Positions 8,981 through 18,413 of a stretch of DNA of 64,000 nt are shown here, one piece after another. The notes under the pieces are model-generated. The model was given only the letters and a program-made list of their open reading frames with translations. It was not told where the DNA came from and made no database searches. Both the position numbers and the translations under genes were made by a program. Source of the DNA: Pseudomaricurvus sp033283175 (GTDB lineage Bacteria > Pseudomonadota > Gammaproteobacteria > Pseudomonadales > Cellvibrionaceae); assembly GCA_033283175.1 (NCBI GenBank), contig JAWMQM010000002.1:310001-374000 (forward strand), given 5' to 3'. The first letter of the stretch is position 1; each line of letters begins with the position of its first letter.

Positions 8981-9190
8981 GTGGCCTTGAAGCAATATCT
9001 GATTGTTGCCTCGCTGCTGCTGGCGGGCCTGTTGCTGGTGATGCTGGGGCTGGCGTTTATTGAAGGCAGCGACCAGGAGCCGCCACTGGTTGGCGAAGCC
9101 TGGTGCGAGTTCATGATGAACAAGCCCAATATCGAGTGGACCGAAAGCGAAGCGGACAGCTTTGCCAGAACCTGTCTGGGTGGCGAGTAG
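8981..9190 (+). CDS. Membrane-anchored DUF3012 protein
   Basis: A 69-residue protein starting at GTG, 5 bp after the previous gene. A single TM helix (residues about 7-27, LIVASLLLAGLLLVMLGLAF) is followed by a DUF3012 domain: GEAWCEFMMNKPNIEWTESE, then ADSFARTCL. It shares the EAWC-x-K-P-x-x-W-x20-C pattern with the upstream lipoprotein, so the two are tandem paralogues with different anchors. Function unknown. Confidence 0.65.
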   Translation: MALKQYLIVASLLLAGLLLVMLGLAFIEGSDQEPPLVGEAWCEFMMNKPNIEWTESEADSFARTCLGGE

Positions 9191-9241
9191 CGTGGCTGCT
9201 CAACGTCCCGATTGCAGACTGCGGACTGCATGATACCGGGC

Positions 9242-10756
9242 ATGTTTTTCTCTGACAGCCGCGAGCATTTTTTTCGTCCTCTGACCGGTAAGTACCGCGA
9301 GGTGGTGGTGGAGTGCCTGCGGCTGCTCTACCAGCGCATGTACACCGATCTCAGCGATTTTGGCCACCTGCGCAGTCGTGAGCAGATGGTGGCCATTTTT
9401 CAGGAGGCCATCGCCCGCGCACCATTGCTGGAAGCCGACGATGGTATCTCCGGCGAGGAAGAGGGGCGCTTTCGCAACCAGCGGGAGCTGGCGGGGTTTA
9501 TTCTCAACCTGTTGCTGGAGCATGGCTGGCTGGAACGGCAGCTGGATGAAGCCACGCTGCAGAGTACCTACGCCTTCAGCAAGACCGGACGACTATTTAC
9601 CCAACCGTTTATCGAGAGTGACAGTCGCCAGTTTCGCACCCGCAACCGCAACACCCGCAATACCCGCAACAGCCTGCAGGCCTTCCTCGACAAGGGCGAG
9701 GTACACGACCTGCTGGACGCCTTTGAGTACTCCGAACGCATTGTCAGCGACTTTACCGATGTGATCTCCGAACTGGAGGATCGCAAGCGGCAGCTGGTGC
9801 GGGAGGTGGAAGCCCGGCAGCTGGTGGAGCAGGCCACGGACGAGTTCTTCGCCTTTATGGAGCAGCGTTTCAAACCGGACCTGGAGGTCCGTCTCTCTGC
9901 TGACAGTGTGGAGAAATACCGTGACCAGATCAGTGAGCTGATCCAGAGGATACGTCGCAAACGCCCCTACGGCGGCGGTGGCGAGGATGCCGGCAAGGAC
10001 TGGCGCGCGGTAATGGAGCTGCGCCTGCGGCAGATACTGCCGGGGCAGGTGGTGGCCGGGCAGTCGATTCTGGAGAACCTGCTGTGCGGTATCGAAGAGC
10101 GGCTGCGCAGCGCCTGTGAAGGTATGCTGCCGGCACTGCGGCGTTCCCTTAACAGCTTTACCCAGCGTGCTGACATTATTATGCGGCAGCTGAGCTACCT
10201 GCACAGCCGCAATGACGATGGTCTGCTGGAAGCCTGCCAGCAGCTGGCGACTCTGGGTCAGGAGCAGCAGGACACCATTCTGGGCGAGGTCGGTACAGAC
10301 CTGGCCGGGGTGACCCTGGGGTATCTCGATCCCGGCCAGATACAGCTGCGGGAGCGCAGTGCCCGCCGGGTGGTGCAAAGCCGGGTCATTGAAGAGCAGG
10401 GCATTGACCGGGATGCCCGCCGTGAACTCTATATCCAGCAGGCGCTGGATCAGGCCTTTGCCATCCAGAGCGCGGATGTGCGCGGTTACATCCATGACGC
10501 ATTGCGCCATACCGGGCAGATCAATACCCGCCATTTGCCGGTCAACAGCGCCCGCGAGCTATTGGCGTTGGCGCAGGCGATACAGGTGGGTTCGGCGGAC
10601 AACCTGAGTTCGGAGTTCCGTTTGCGGGTGACGCCTCTGAGCCAGGACGGCGAGGGCCAGTGGCTACCGCAGTCAGCGGCGGCAGTGGTTGACGACTTTT
10701 TCCATCGCAGGGATGAATTTGTGATCGAACTGATAGAGGTGAATGGTGAGCAGTAA
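9242..10756 (+). CDS. Kleisin-like subunit of MksBEF/Wadjet condensin (MksF/JetA)
   Basis: About 504 residues. The N-terminus FFSDSREHFFRPLTGKYREV, with winged-helix-like segments to residue 120, matches the Wadjet JetA / MksF family. A long helical middle (residues about 170-230) and a C-terminal region follow, as expected for a kleisin that bridges SMC heads. The start is uncertain: ATG at 9230 or 9242, neither with a strong ribosome site; I take 9242 because it leaves the conserved FFSDS at the very start. It overlaps the next gene by 11 bp, so this is a tight three-gene operon. Confidence 0.75.
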   Translation: MFFSDSREHFFRPLTGKYREVVVECLRLLYQRMYTDLSDFGHLRSREQMVAIFQEAIARAPLLEADDGISGEEEGRFRNQRELAGFILNLLLEHGWLERQLDEATLQSTYAFSKTGRLFTQPFIESDSRQFRTRNRNTRNTRNSLQAFLDKGEVHDLLDAFEYSERIVSDFTDVISELEDRKRQLVREVEARQLVEQATDEFFAFMEQRFKPDLEVRLSADSVEKYRDQISELIQRIRRKRPYGGGGEDAGKDWRAVMELRLRQILPGQVVAGQSILENLLCGIEERLRSACEGMLPALRRSLNSFTQRADIIMRQLSYLHSRNDDGLLEACQQLATLGQEQQDTILGEVGTDLAGVTLGYLDPGQIQLRERSARRVVQSRVIEEQGIDRDARRELYIQQALDQAFAIQSADVRGYIHDALRHTGQINTRHLPVNSARELLALAQAIQVGSADNLSSEFRLRVTPLSQDGEGQWLPQSAAAVVDDFFHRRDEFVIELIEVNGEQ

Positions 10757-11504
10757 TCTGCTGGAGACCCTGCAGCAGCAGTTGCAGGAGAAAAACCTGA
10801 GCCAAGGCGACTGGCTGGAACTGATCCAGCGCTTGCTGGACTACGGCGTTATCTGCCGTGACGAGAGTCGTATTGAGTCCGATCTCTATGACCGTTTTGT
10901 TCGCATCGAAACTCTGGTGGACGATTATCTGGCGCTGATGGGTGTGCGCCTGCACCACGACAGTCACTTTGAGTATGTACGCCTGATTCCACCCGGAGCG
11001 CGGGTGCCGGGCATTGATGATGAGCAGGACCAACCCTTCAACGGCGGCCTGCGCGCACGCCTCTCCCAGCAGGAGGTGGCACTGGTACTGGTGCTGCGCA
11101 CGGAGTATGACAAGGCACTGCGCGAGGGCAAGGTAGACGAGGGTGGTTGCGTCAACCTCTCCATGGAAGCGCTGGTACTGGCGCTGAAGAATCTGCTCTC
11201 CCGCAGCCTGCCGGAGAACATCAGTGATCGCCGTCAGCTGTTCAAGCGCCTGCGACAGCTGCGCCTGATCCGCTACAGCGCCGATGCCGAGCTGCCCGAT
11301 GGTGACAGCTGGATCAAGATTCGGCCCATGGTGGTCAATCTGGTGAGTAACGAGCTGATTGACCAGCTACTGGCTGCTGCCGCATCCGCACAGCCCTTGC
11401 CAGAGGATGACACTCCCGAGCCGGAGGTCGCTCCGCCGCAGACCCTCAACCAGGTCAGCGTCGATGCTGACTCTGTGTTCGCTGACACTGTCGACGAGGA
11501 TTGA
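10746..11504 (+). CDS. KITE-like subunit of MksBEF/Wadjet condensin (MksE/JetB, DUF4194)
   Basis: About 252 residues (GTG 10746, AGAGG 6 nt upstream; ATG 10743 also possible). The DUF4194 pattern is seen in DDYLALMGVRLHHDSHFEYVRL, ALVLVLRTEYDKALREG and IRPMVVNLVSNELIDQLL. Such subunits form winged-helix dimers bound to the kleisin in MukBEF-like complexes. The C-terminal 45 residues are acidic and Pro-rich. It lies between the kleisin and SMC genes with overlaps on both sides. Confidence 0.75.
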   Translation: MSSNLLETLQQQLQEKNLSQGDWLELIQRLLDYGVICRDESRIESDLYDRFVRIETLVDDYLALMGVRLHHDSHFEYVRLIPPGARVPGIDDEQDQPFNGGLRARLSQQEVALVLVLRTEYDKALREGKVDEGGCVNLSMEALVLALKNLLSRSLPENISDRRQLFKRLRQLRLIRYSADAELPDGDSWIKIRPMVVNLVSNELIDQLLAAAASAQPLPEDDTPEPEVAPPQTLNQVSVDADSVFADTVDED

Positions 11505-11506
11505 GC

Positions 11507-14500
11507 GTGTACCTGAAGAAATTCATCTATGTGAATTGGGGCAATATCCCCCACGCCGAGTTCGAATTCGGGCCGGTAAACCTGCTCTCCGGTGGCAACG
11601 GCTCCGGCAAGACCACCGCCGCCGACGCCATCCAGACGGTGATGACTGCTGCGCACGATAACCTCTTTCACTTCAACCCGGGGCAGGATGAGTCCACCCA
11701 GCGCGGTCGTGGTGGCAAGCAGGTGCGCACACTGGCCTCTTACGTGCTGGGTTGTGACGATGGTGCCTACGCCCGCCCGGAGGCCTGTGACGGCTATCTG
11801 GCGGCGGTTTTTGCGCCCACCAATGGTGAAGATGGAGAACCTTTTACCGCACTGCTGGCCATGCGTGCCTTTGTGGAAAACGCGGGCCAGCAGAAAATTG
11901 CCCGGCTCGACGACAGCCTGTTTTTTATCCTCCCCGAAGTCAGCCTGTGCCTAGCGGATCTGGTGAAGAGCGACAAGGGTGGGCGCTACGTGGTGCCCAT
12001 GGATCGTGTCTACACCCAGCTGCGCAAGCAGTTCGGCAGTGCAGCGGTGGAGAAGTACGATAAGAAAAAAGCTTACTTGTGTCGTCTCTATGGCGTCCTG
12101 CGCGGTCGCCGCGACGCCGTCTCTGAACGGGAGGCCATGAACGCTGCCCGTGCTTTCTCGCGCTTTATGGCCTACAAGCCCATCAAGGGTATCGATGAAT
12201 TCGTCTCGCAGGAGGTACTGGAACCCCGTGACCTGGGGGATGCGATTCGCGACGTCTCTGCCATGCTCAAGCGTATCCACGCCATGGAAGGCGATGCCCG
12301 CCAGCTGCGCGAAGCCACCGAACGCCTGCAGAGTGCCCGCGACAGCGCTGATCGTTTTGTCGCCCAGTGGCTGGAGCAGAACCTGCTGGACTACAGCCTG
12401 GCCCGCAGCCGCTACGTGCAGTGCCAGGGGCGTTACCTGAAAGAGAAAACCCTGCAGCAAACGGTGCGGGAACAGGTACAGGCCAACGAGCGCGATAGCG
12501 AGTTGGGTGAGGCGCGGCGCAAGGACATTCGTGAGCGTCGTTATGAGCTGGACCTGCGTCGGTTGCAGGTTCCCGCCTTGCGGGATAAGGACGAGCTGGA
12601 GCAGGGGATCGCCGGGCTGGAACAGGAGTTAACCCGGTCGGCGCCATCGCTGCTGCAGGAAGACCAGCAACTGCAGCGCAACCGTCAGGCGGCGGCGCAG
12701 ATCCATAAACAGCTGCAGCAGACCTCCCTGTCTCTGTCACTGCCGGCACTGGCTGACAAGGGGCTGGGGAAAAGTCTCGCCGCCGTCGCCGGTGATGTGT
12801 CGAGCATCGATTTTCACGCGCTGTTTACCCGCGACTGGATCGATATTTCGCCACTGGAGAACCACCTCGATGAAGCCCTGGCACAGCAGCAACTGCACAA
12901 CCGCTTGTCGGAGCGGTGGCTGACCCAGGCCGGCAACGATGGCAGCCTGCGGGACCAGCTGGCGCAGGAGCGGGACAGACGCCGCCAGACCAGTGAACGG
13001 CTGCGCCGCCGGGTGCAGGAGAAAGAGACCGATATCGAGCTGCTGGAGCAGCGTCGCACCGTCTATCCCGGCTTTGTCCGTAGCGCACTGGAGCTGCTGC
13101 AGCGGCAATTGCCGCAGGCTGATGCGCGGGTGCTGTGTGACTATGTGGAGGTGGTGGACGGCGATTGGCAATCTGCCGTCGAAGGCTACATCGGCGGTAA
13201 TCGCTTTGGCATCATTGTTGAAGAAGATTACGAGGCGGAAGCCATTCGCCTGCTGCGTCGCGAGCAGGCGGCCAGCCGGGGTGGGCAGGCCAAGGTGATA
13301 CAGGGCAACAAAGCACGCCGTGACGCGGACCGTATTCGCCAGCTGCCCGATGACTCCATTGTGCATGTGATGCAGTTTGGTCATGCGGTAGCCGAGGCCT
13401 ACCTGACCGTCAGTTACGGCCAGGTGCAGCGGGTGGTGGACGCCGATACCCTGCGCAACACACATCGCGGTGTCACCCGGGATGGCATGGGCTCCGGCAA
13501 CTACGCCATGTTCCGCTGTGATATTGCCGACAGCGAACTGGTATTTGGTCAGGCGGCGCGGGAGAAGGCGCTGCAAGCCAAGCGTAACGAATTGGCGGAT
13601 ATGCAGGTGGAGTGGCAGCAGAGTGCTGATCACGCCAATGAATGCCAGTTGATACTGCAATCCGTGGATCAACTGAAGCCACTCAGTTACGCGGACAAAC
13701 TGCAAGCCATGCTGGGTGTACAACGCAAACTGCAACAGGCGGAAGAGAGCCTGCGGCAGCTGGACCTGTCGGACTTTACCGAGCTGGAAGCACAGCTGAC
13801 ACAGTTGGCGACGGAAGAGAAGCAGCAGGAAGACAAGCTGTCGGCGCTTAATAAAAGCCTGATTGAGCTCAAGGCGCGGCTGACAGCGCTGGATAAAGCC
13901 TGCCATCAGTTGAGTGAAGAGCAGGATCACAACCTGGAACTGCTGGAAACCGCGGAAGATAACCTGCGCAGCCTGACCGCTATACGCGCCGACTTCGACG
14001 CCGAGCAGCAGCTGGCGCTGGCGGAGCAACAGGTGCAGGCCCACAACAACCCGGATTACTTCGCCAACGCCGCCGAAACTCTGGCTGGAGAGTTGAACAG
14101 CGAGCTCAACACACTGCAGAAACGCGTGCTGGAACATAACCAGCACTGCCAGAGCAGTGACGCGCTGGCGCTGGAGCTGGACTTTGCCGATGCGCTGGGG
14201 CGTAACAACTTCCGCCATGTGTGTGATCTGCAGCGGCAGCTGGACACCCTTTATAACCGTTTCAAGAACAATATCCTCGCCCGTCGTTACGAGGAACTCT
14301 CCAGCTTGCGGGAAAGTTTCAATAACGCCTTTGTTACCAACCTCTGCCACTCCATCTACCAGGCCATTAATGACGGTGAATACACTCTCAAGTCCCTCAA
14401 CAAGGAGCTGCAGCATCACCGCTTCGGCGCCGACCGGGAGAGCTTTGAGTTCGGCTGGGAGTGGCTGCCGGAGTTCAGGGAGTACTGGCAGTTCTTCCGC

Positions 14501-15148
14501 GCGGTGATGGATAACCCCAGTCTCGGCGATGGTGAAACCCTGTTCACCATGGAGCTGAGCAGCAAACACCAGCAAGTGCGTGACCGGCTGATGGCCATGC
14601 TGTTGGACGAAGACGAGGACAAGGCGCTGCGGGACCTGGCTCGTATTGCGGACTACCGCAATTATCGTCGCTACGAAATCTACAAAAAGCCGGAGGGCAA
14701 GGCGCCCATCGCCCTGAGCCAGTATGGCACCGGCTCCGGCGGCCAACTGGAGACCCCGGCCTACATCATCCGCAGCGCGGCCATCACCTCAGCGTTCCGC
14801 TTTAACGAGGGCAAAACCCACCTGCGCATGGTACTGGTGGACGAGGCTTTCTCGAAAATGGACGAACACCGCTCCAAAGAGGTGATTCGCTACCTGACGG
14901 AGTCACTGGGGCTGCAGCTGATGTTTATTATGCCCACCAGCAAATCGGGTCCGTTTATGGACCTGATCAGCAACCAGTTTGTCTTCAGCAAGGTGCCTAC
15001 TACGGCGCCGGCCGGCGAGCTGCACACCCGCGTGCTGGTGGACCGCCAGCAGTGCAATAAAGAGAAAATCGCCGAGCTGATGGCCAATCATCGGCGGGCA
15101 ATTCGCCAGCAGGCCTCGCTGGATTTTCTCGAAGAGGTTGAACTTTGA
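11507..15148 (+). CDS. SMC-like ATPase of MksBEF/Wadjet condensin (MksB/JetC)
   Basis: About 1213 residues from the GTG at 11507 (GAGG 7 nt upstream). The N-terminal head has Walker A GGNGSGKTTAADAIQ at residues 29-43. Two long coiled coils flank a hinge near residues 530-650. The C-terminal head has the ABC signature region SQYGTGSGGQLETPAYI and Walker B MVLVDEAFSKMDE with the catalytic Glu. These condensins compact the chromosome or, with JetD, cleave plasmids. Gene order kleisin-KITE-SMC matches Pseudomonas mksFEB. No Toprim nuclease gene (JetD/MksG) follows; a 14-bp hairpin ends the operon. Confidence 0.88.
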   Translation: MYLKKFIYVNWGNIPHAEFEFGPVNLLSGGNGSGKTTAADAIQTVMTAAHDNLFHFNPGQDESTQRGRGGKQVRTLASYVLGCDDGAYARPEACDGYLAAVFAPTNGEDGEPFTALLAMRAFVENAGQQKIARLDDSLFFILPEVSLCLADLVKSDKGGRYVVPMDRVYTQLRKQFGSAAVEKYDKKKAYLCRLYGVLRGRRDAVSEREAMNAARAFSRFMAYKPIKGIDEFVSQEVLEPRDLGDAIRDVSAMLKRIHAMEGDARQLREATERLQSARDSADRFVAQWLEQNLLDYSLARSRYVQCQGRYLKEKTLQQTVREQVQANERDSELGEARRKDIRERRYELDLRRLQVPALRDKDELEQGIAGLEQELTRSAPSLLQEDQQLQRNRQAAAQIHKQLQQTSLSLSLPALADKGLGKSLAAVAGDVSSIDFHALFTRDWIDISPLENHLDEALAQQQLHNRLSERWLTQAGNDGSLRDQLAQERDRRRQTSERLRRRVQEKETDIELLEQRRTVYPGFVRSALELLQRQLPQADARVLCDYVEVVDGDWQSAVEGYIGGNRFGIIVEEDYEAEAIRLLRREQAASRGGQAKVIQGNKARRDADRIRQLPDDSIVHVMQFGHAVAEAYLTVSYGQVQRVVDADTLRNTHRGVTRDGMGSGNYAMFRCDIADSELVFGQAAREKALQAKRNELADMQVEWQQSADHANECQLILQSVDQLKPLSYADKLQAMLGVQRKLQQAEESLRQLDLSDFTELEAQLTQLATEEKQQEDKLSALNKSLIELKARLTALDKACHQLSEEQDHNLELLETAEDNLRSLTAIRADFDAEQQLALAEQQVQAHNNPDYFANAAETLAGELNSELNTLQKRVLEHNQHCQSSDALALELDFADALGRNNFRHVCDLQRQLDTLYNRFKNNILARRYEELSSLRESFNNAFVTNLCHSIYQAINDGEYTLKSLNKELQHHRFGADRESFEFGWEWLPEFREYWQFFRAVMDNPSLGDGETLFTMELSSKHQQVRDRLMAMLLDEDEDKALRDLARIADYRNYRRYEIYKKPEGKAPIALSQYGTGSGGQLETPAYIIRSAAITSAFRFNEGKTHLRMVLVDEAFSKMDEHRSKEVIRYLTESLGLQLMFIMPTSKSGPFMDLISNQFVFSKVPTTAPAGELHTRVLVDRQQCNKEKIAELMANHRRAIRQQASLDFLEEVEL

Positions 15149-15153
15149 TCCAT

Positions 15154-15190
15154 GCCACTGCAGCAACCGGGTTGCTGCAGTGGCTTGTTA
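15154..15190 (+). terminator. Strong hairpin terminator after the SMC operon
   Basis: A 14-bp perfect stem (15154-15167 with 15171-15184) and a CGG loop, followed by TTGTTATAT, 5 bp after the SMC stop. It marks the operon end. Confidence 0.75.
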
Positions 15191-15227
15191 TATAAGTGGT
15201 TAACTGATGTTTGAGGTATCGCAATAA

Positions 15228-16088
15228 ATGACCGCTGTTACAGGTAATGCCCGTCTGCAGGAGCAGTTCTACCGCCTGCGTTCCAATAAAGCGTTTGAGT
15301 TGTTTGTTATTACGGTAATTGTGCTGTCAGCGCTGCTGATTGGCGTAAAAACCTATCCCTTACCCGATCTGGTGGTGCAATCCATCACTATTCTGGACTG
15401 GTCCATTACGATTATTTTCCTGGTTGAGATCGTGGTGCGGTTTCTGGGGGAACCAAACAAGGCGCGCTTCTTCCGCAATGGCTGGAATGTATTTGATACC
15501 TTAATTGTAGTGGTAAGTCTGGTGCCCATCGACAACAGCGATATGGCGTTGATCGGTCGCCTGGTGCGTATTTTCCGCGTCTTGCGGATGGTCTCCATTA
15601 TCCCCGAACTGCGCATGCTGCTTACCTCGCTGATGAAAGCACTGCCGCAGCTGGGGTATGTGGTGCTGATGATGTTCATCATCTTCTACATCTACGCCGC
15701 TATCGGCAGCACGTTTTTCCATAGCATTAATGCCACCCTGTGGGGCGATATTGCCCTGAGTTTGCTGACCCTGTTCCGGGTGATGACCTTTGAGGACTGG
15801 ACGGATGTCATGTACGAGACCATGGAAGTCTATCCGTTGAGCTGGGCTTATTACCTGACCTTTATCTTTTTTACCGCCTTCGCCTTTCTTAATATGATCA
15901 TTGGTATTGTGGTCAATGTGATGGAGGAGGAGCACCAGCAGGCCGCCAAAGCCGAAGCTATTGCGGCGGGGGAGCCCAGCCTGCGGGAGCTGCAGGAGGA
16001 GATTCGGGCGCTGCGACAGGCCATCGTGCAGGCGCAGCCGCAGCTGGCAGAAGCCCCGTTGAAGGGTAAGGTGGAAGAGCCAGCCTGA
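15228..16088 (+). CDS. Voltage-gated cation channel (BacNav/NaChBac-type, one-domain)
   Basis: A 286-residue six-TM ion transport protein that should form a homotetramer in the inner membrane. S1 starts near residue 22. S4 is the Arg-rich RLVRIFRVLRMVSIIPELRML (about residues 107-127), the voltage sensor. S5, a pore helix and S6 follow. The filter is TFEDWTD; NavAb has TLESWSM, so the positions equivalent to S178 and M181 are both Asp here. The C-terminal EELREALR-like coiled coil (residues about 250-275, LRELQEEIRALRQAIVQAQ) is typical of BacNav tetramer stalks. Ion preference is inferred, not shown. Confidence 0.85.
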   Translation: MTAVTGNARLQEQFYRLRSNKAFELFVITVIVLSALLIGVKTYPLPDLVVQSITILDWSITIIFLVEIVVRFLGEPNKARFFRNGWNVFDTLIVVVSLVPIDNSDMALIGRLVRIFRVLRMVSIIPELRMLLTSLMKALPQLGYVVLMMFIIFYIYAAIGSTFFHSINATLWGDIALSLLTLFRVMTFEDWTDVMYETMEVYPLSWAYYLTFIFFTAFAFLNMIIGIVVNVMEEEHQQAAKAEAIAAGEPSLRELQEEIRALRQAIVQAQPQLAEAPLKGKVEEPA

Positions 16089-16115
16089 TTGCCCCGGGAT
16101 CAGCGGCAAGTATTG

Positions 16116-16799
16116 TCAGGGGCGCCTGACGTAGCGCCAGATGCCGTCAACCATCACTGAGCGGTGTTGCGGTCCCTTGCTGTCAGGGTCGCCGCTCAGG
16201 TAGGCGCAGTCGTCTTCGTAGGCGCTGATGGTCTGGTCTTCGGCGATCATGATACGGGGTTTGTAGGCGGGAGGCTGTCGCTCTCTGCAAAATGCCCGTG
16301 CGGCCTCAATGCTGTCCAGCGCTGCCAGCTCCTGCAGGGTGATGATGGCGGGGGGGAGTACCGGCAACTCTCCCTGTTCCTGCAGCCGCAGGGCCTCTGC
16401 AGGTGTCAGCCAGCGGGCTTCGACAATTTCACCCTGATCCACTGCCACCGCTCTATCGCCGCCTATATCCCCCAGCAGAAACCAGGTGGAGAAGCGCCGG
16501 CTCTTGCCGGCCGGCGTCAGCCAGTAGCTCCACAGCAGAAAACGCTCGCTGTCGACGGTTAAGCCGGCTTCTTCAAGGGTTTCCCGTGCTGCTGCCGCAC
16601 GGGCCGCCGGCAGGGATTCCCGGGGCTGGCCGGGGGCGTCACTGGCATCGATACGGCCACCGGGAAACACCCAGCGATCCGCCGCAAACGCCAGTTGTTC
16701 GCTGCGCTTGAGTAACAATACCTCGAAGCCAGTCTCTGCAGGGCGCAGGAGAATAACCGTGGCAGCGGGTTGCGGGAGCAGGGTACTGGTGTCCGTCAT
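16116..16799 (-). CDS. Nudix hydrolase
   Basis: A 227-residue Nudix protein starting MTDTSTLLPQPAATVILLRP. The Nudix box is split by an insert: GGRIDASD, then AARAAAARETLEEAGL, a form seen in the NUDT7/NUDT19 branch (FPGGRID...REtxEE.G) that often hydrolyses CoA derivatives. The C-terminal half is Pro-rich with RPPAYKPRIM. The ATG at 16799 sits 5 bp after the mscS-like stop, so the two genes are cotranscribed. Substrate unknown. Confidence 0.82.
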   Translation of the reverse strand: MTDTSTLLPQPAATVILLRPAETGFEVLLLKRSEQLAFAADRWVFPGGRIDASDAPGQPRESLPAARAAAARETLEEAGLTVDSERFLLWSYWLTPAGKSRRFSTWFLLGDIGGDRAVAVDQGEIVEARWLTPAEALRLQEQGELPVLPPAIITLQELAALDSIEAARAFCRERQPPAYKPRIMIAEDQTISAYEDDCAYLSGDPDSKGPQHRSVMVDGIWRYVRRP

Positions 16800-16804
16800 G
16801 GGGG

Positions 16805-17644
16805 TCAGCTGTCCTGTAGCAGGCGCACTTCCCGCTGCGGGAAGGGAATCTGTATATGGTGCTCTTTGAGGGTCCGGTAAATACAGCGGTTGGCTTCGAA
16901 GCGCAAGCTCATAAACCGCTCGGTCGGTAGCCACAGGCGCACACCAATATCGATGCTGCTGTCGGCAAAGGCATCGATGCCTACCTGTGGTGGTTTCTGT
17001 TCGGCATCAACGCCGTCCATCTGGCACAGCGCGCGGTGCAGTAACTCGATAACCTGTTCCGGGTCTTCACTGTAGGCGATGCCAACGCTCAGTTCAGCAA
17101 GGCTGAAACTGGCGGAGTTATGCAGGATCTCGCCAACAATATGGCGGTTGGGGATGGTGATGCGGGTACCGTCCTCGTTCACCAGCACGGTGCAGGCGAG
17201 GCGAACTTCATCCACCAGCCCGGATTGGCCCTGAATAAAGATGGTATCGCCCACCACAAACGGTCGGGTCATGATGATATTGAGACCGGCACCGTAATTG
17301 GAGAGCAGCCCTTGTACGGCGAGGCCGGCACCAAGGGAGAGGGCGCCGACGGCGGCGACAAACGGGGTCACACTGATGCCGATCTTGCCGAGTGAGACGA
17401 TCGCCACCATTACCACAATCAGGATGCGCACGACGGCTGCAATAAACCGGCTGAGTGTAATGTCGAGGTTTTTGCGTTCGCACAGGTGCAGCACCATGGT
17501 GCTCACCTTGCGCGCCACCAGCACGCCGATCACAAGAATCAGCATGGCGCCCAGCAACTGGAAGCTGTAGTTAACGAAGAATTCCATCAGCAGGGTGTAG
17601 AGGGTTTGCAACTGTTCCAGTTCCTGGTCGAGATGGGCTTCCAT
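16805..17644 (-). CDS. Small-conductance mechanosensitive channel (MscS family)
   Basis: A 279-residue MscS-core protein. TM1 is about residues 27-45, TM2 about 68-88, and pore-lining TM3 has the Gly/Ala-packed VAAVGALSLGAGLAVQG then LLSNYGAGLNII. The beta domain has RPFVVGDTIFIQGQSGLVDE and the conserved RITIPNRHIVGEIL. Length and layout match E. coli MscS (286). The channel opens under membrane tension and lets solutes out during hypo-osmotic shock. Confidence 0.93.
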   Translation of the reverse strand: MEAHLDQELEQLQTLYTLLMEFFVNYSFQLLGAMLILVIGVLVARKVSTMVLHLCERKNLDITLSRFIAAVVRILIVVMVAIVSLGKIGISVTPFVAAVGALSLGAGLAVQGLLSNYGAGLNIIMTRPFVVGDTIFIQGQSGLVDEVRLACTVLVNEDGTRITIPNRHIVGEILHNSASFSLAELSVGIAYSEDPEQVIELLHRALCQMDGVDAEQKPPQVGIDAFADSSIDIGVRLWLPTERFMSLRFEANRCIYRTLKEHHIQIPFPQREVRLLQDS

Positions 17645-17743
17645 ATTCCGGGTCTCCGTGTCCTTCTGTTTTTCAGGCTGGCAATTGCCTCAGACTAGCC
17701 GTAGAGCGAGACGACAGCAAGCCGTCGGGTCTGTTTCAATGTC

Positions 17744-18241
17744 CTAGTTCACCTGGTAGGGAAGTTTGGGCTGGAAAGGTTTGATCATTTCCTGCACCTC
17801 ACTGTAAATGCGCTTTACATCCGGCATCAGGCCTACTTCCATACGCCGTGAGAGCATGGTGACAGGGAAGACACACTCCTGGGTGCCGGGTATACAGGCG
17901 GCACGACTGGTACCGATCCTGTCGCTGTATTTTTTCCACTCCAGCCCGAACTCTGCCACCATCACATTGCCCAGCACCACACCCAGAGCCTGCAGGCGCA
18001 GGGAGTCATCCTTGGGGACCAGACCGCGGTAGATAATGCGCTGTAGCAGTTCCAGGTCGCTCTTGTCGCCGCGTACCGGGGTGCCGAATTCGCTGCGCCC
18101 GAGCTCGTCGATCCGCTCCACCTGCTTTTCCAGGTAACTGTTGTCGAGCCAGTTAAGCTCTTCGATGGTGACCTTCTCTTCTGCGCTGGCCGGGGCAGCC
18201 AGTACGCTAAAAATGATCAAAAAACAGCCAGTTAAGCGCAT
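17744..18241 (-). CDS. Secreted DUF3806-like protein
   Basis: 165 residues from the ATG at 18241 (GAGAGAAC upstream). Signal peptide MRLTGCFLIIFSVLAAPASA with cleavage before EEKV. The mature part has LGVVLGNVMVAEFGLEWKKY and FPVTMLSRRMEVG, the pattern of DUF3806, a small periplasmic-looking domain with no known role. Gly-Asn-x-Met-Val-x-Glu-x-Gly-x-x-Trp is the best-conserved block. It is divergent from yejK. Confidence 0.65.
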   Translation of the reverse strand: MRLTGCFLIIFSVLAAPASAEEKVTIEELNWLDNSYLEKQVERIDELGRSEFGTPVRGDKSDLELLQRIIYRGLVPKDDSLRLQALGVVLGNVMVAEFGLEWKKYSDRIGTSRAACIPGTQECVFPVTMLSRRMEVGLMPDVKRIYSEVQEMIKPFQPKLPYQVN

Positions 18242-18413
18242 GTCAGTTCTCTCTTGCAGTGAGCCGGGCAGTATATCCGCCTGCCCGGAAAAGATGAACG
18301 GCCGGTGGCGTGTGGGGATGTGGACAGAGGCATGGGTTTTGTCTCCCGGGCGGGTATACTTGCCGGCTTGAATCCGGAATAGTTCAGAAATCTTTTTACC
18401 CGAGGAGTTCCTT

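Noticed and set aside
12737..14746. 669-codon open frame antisense to the SMC ATPase gene
   Set aside because: It mirrors the coding frame of a clear SMC gene in GC-rich DNA; its translation is Gln/Leu/Val-rich with no recognisable domain.
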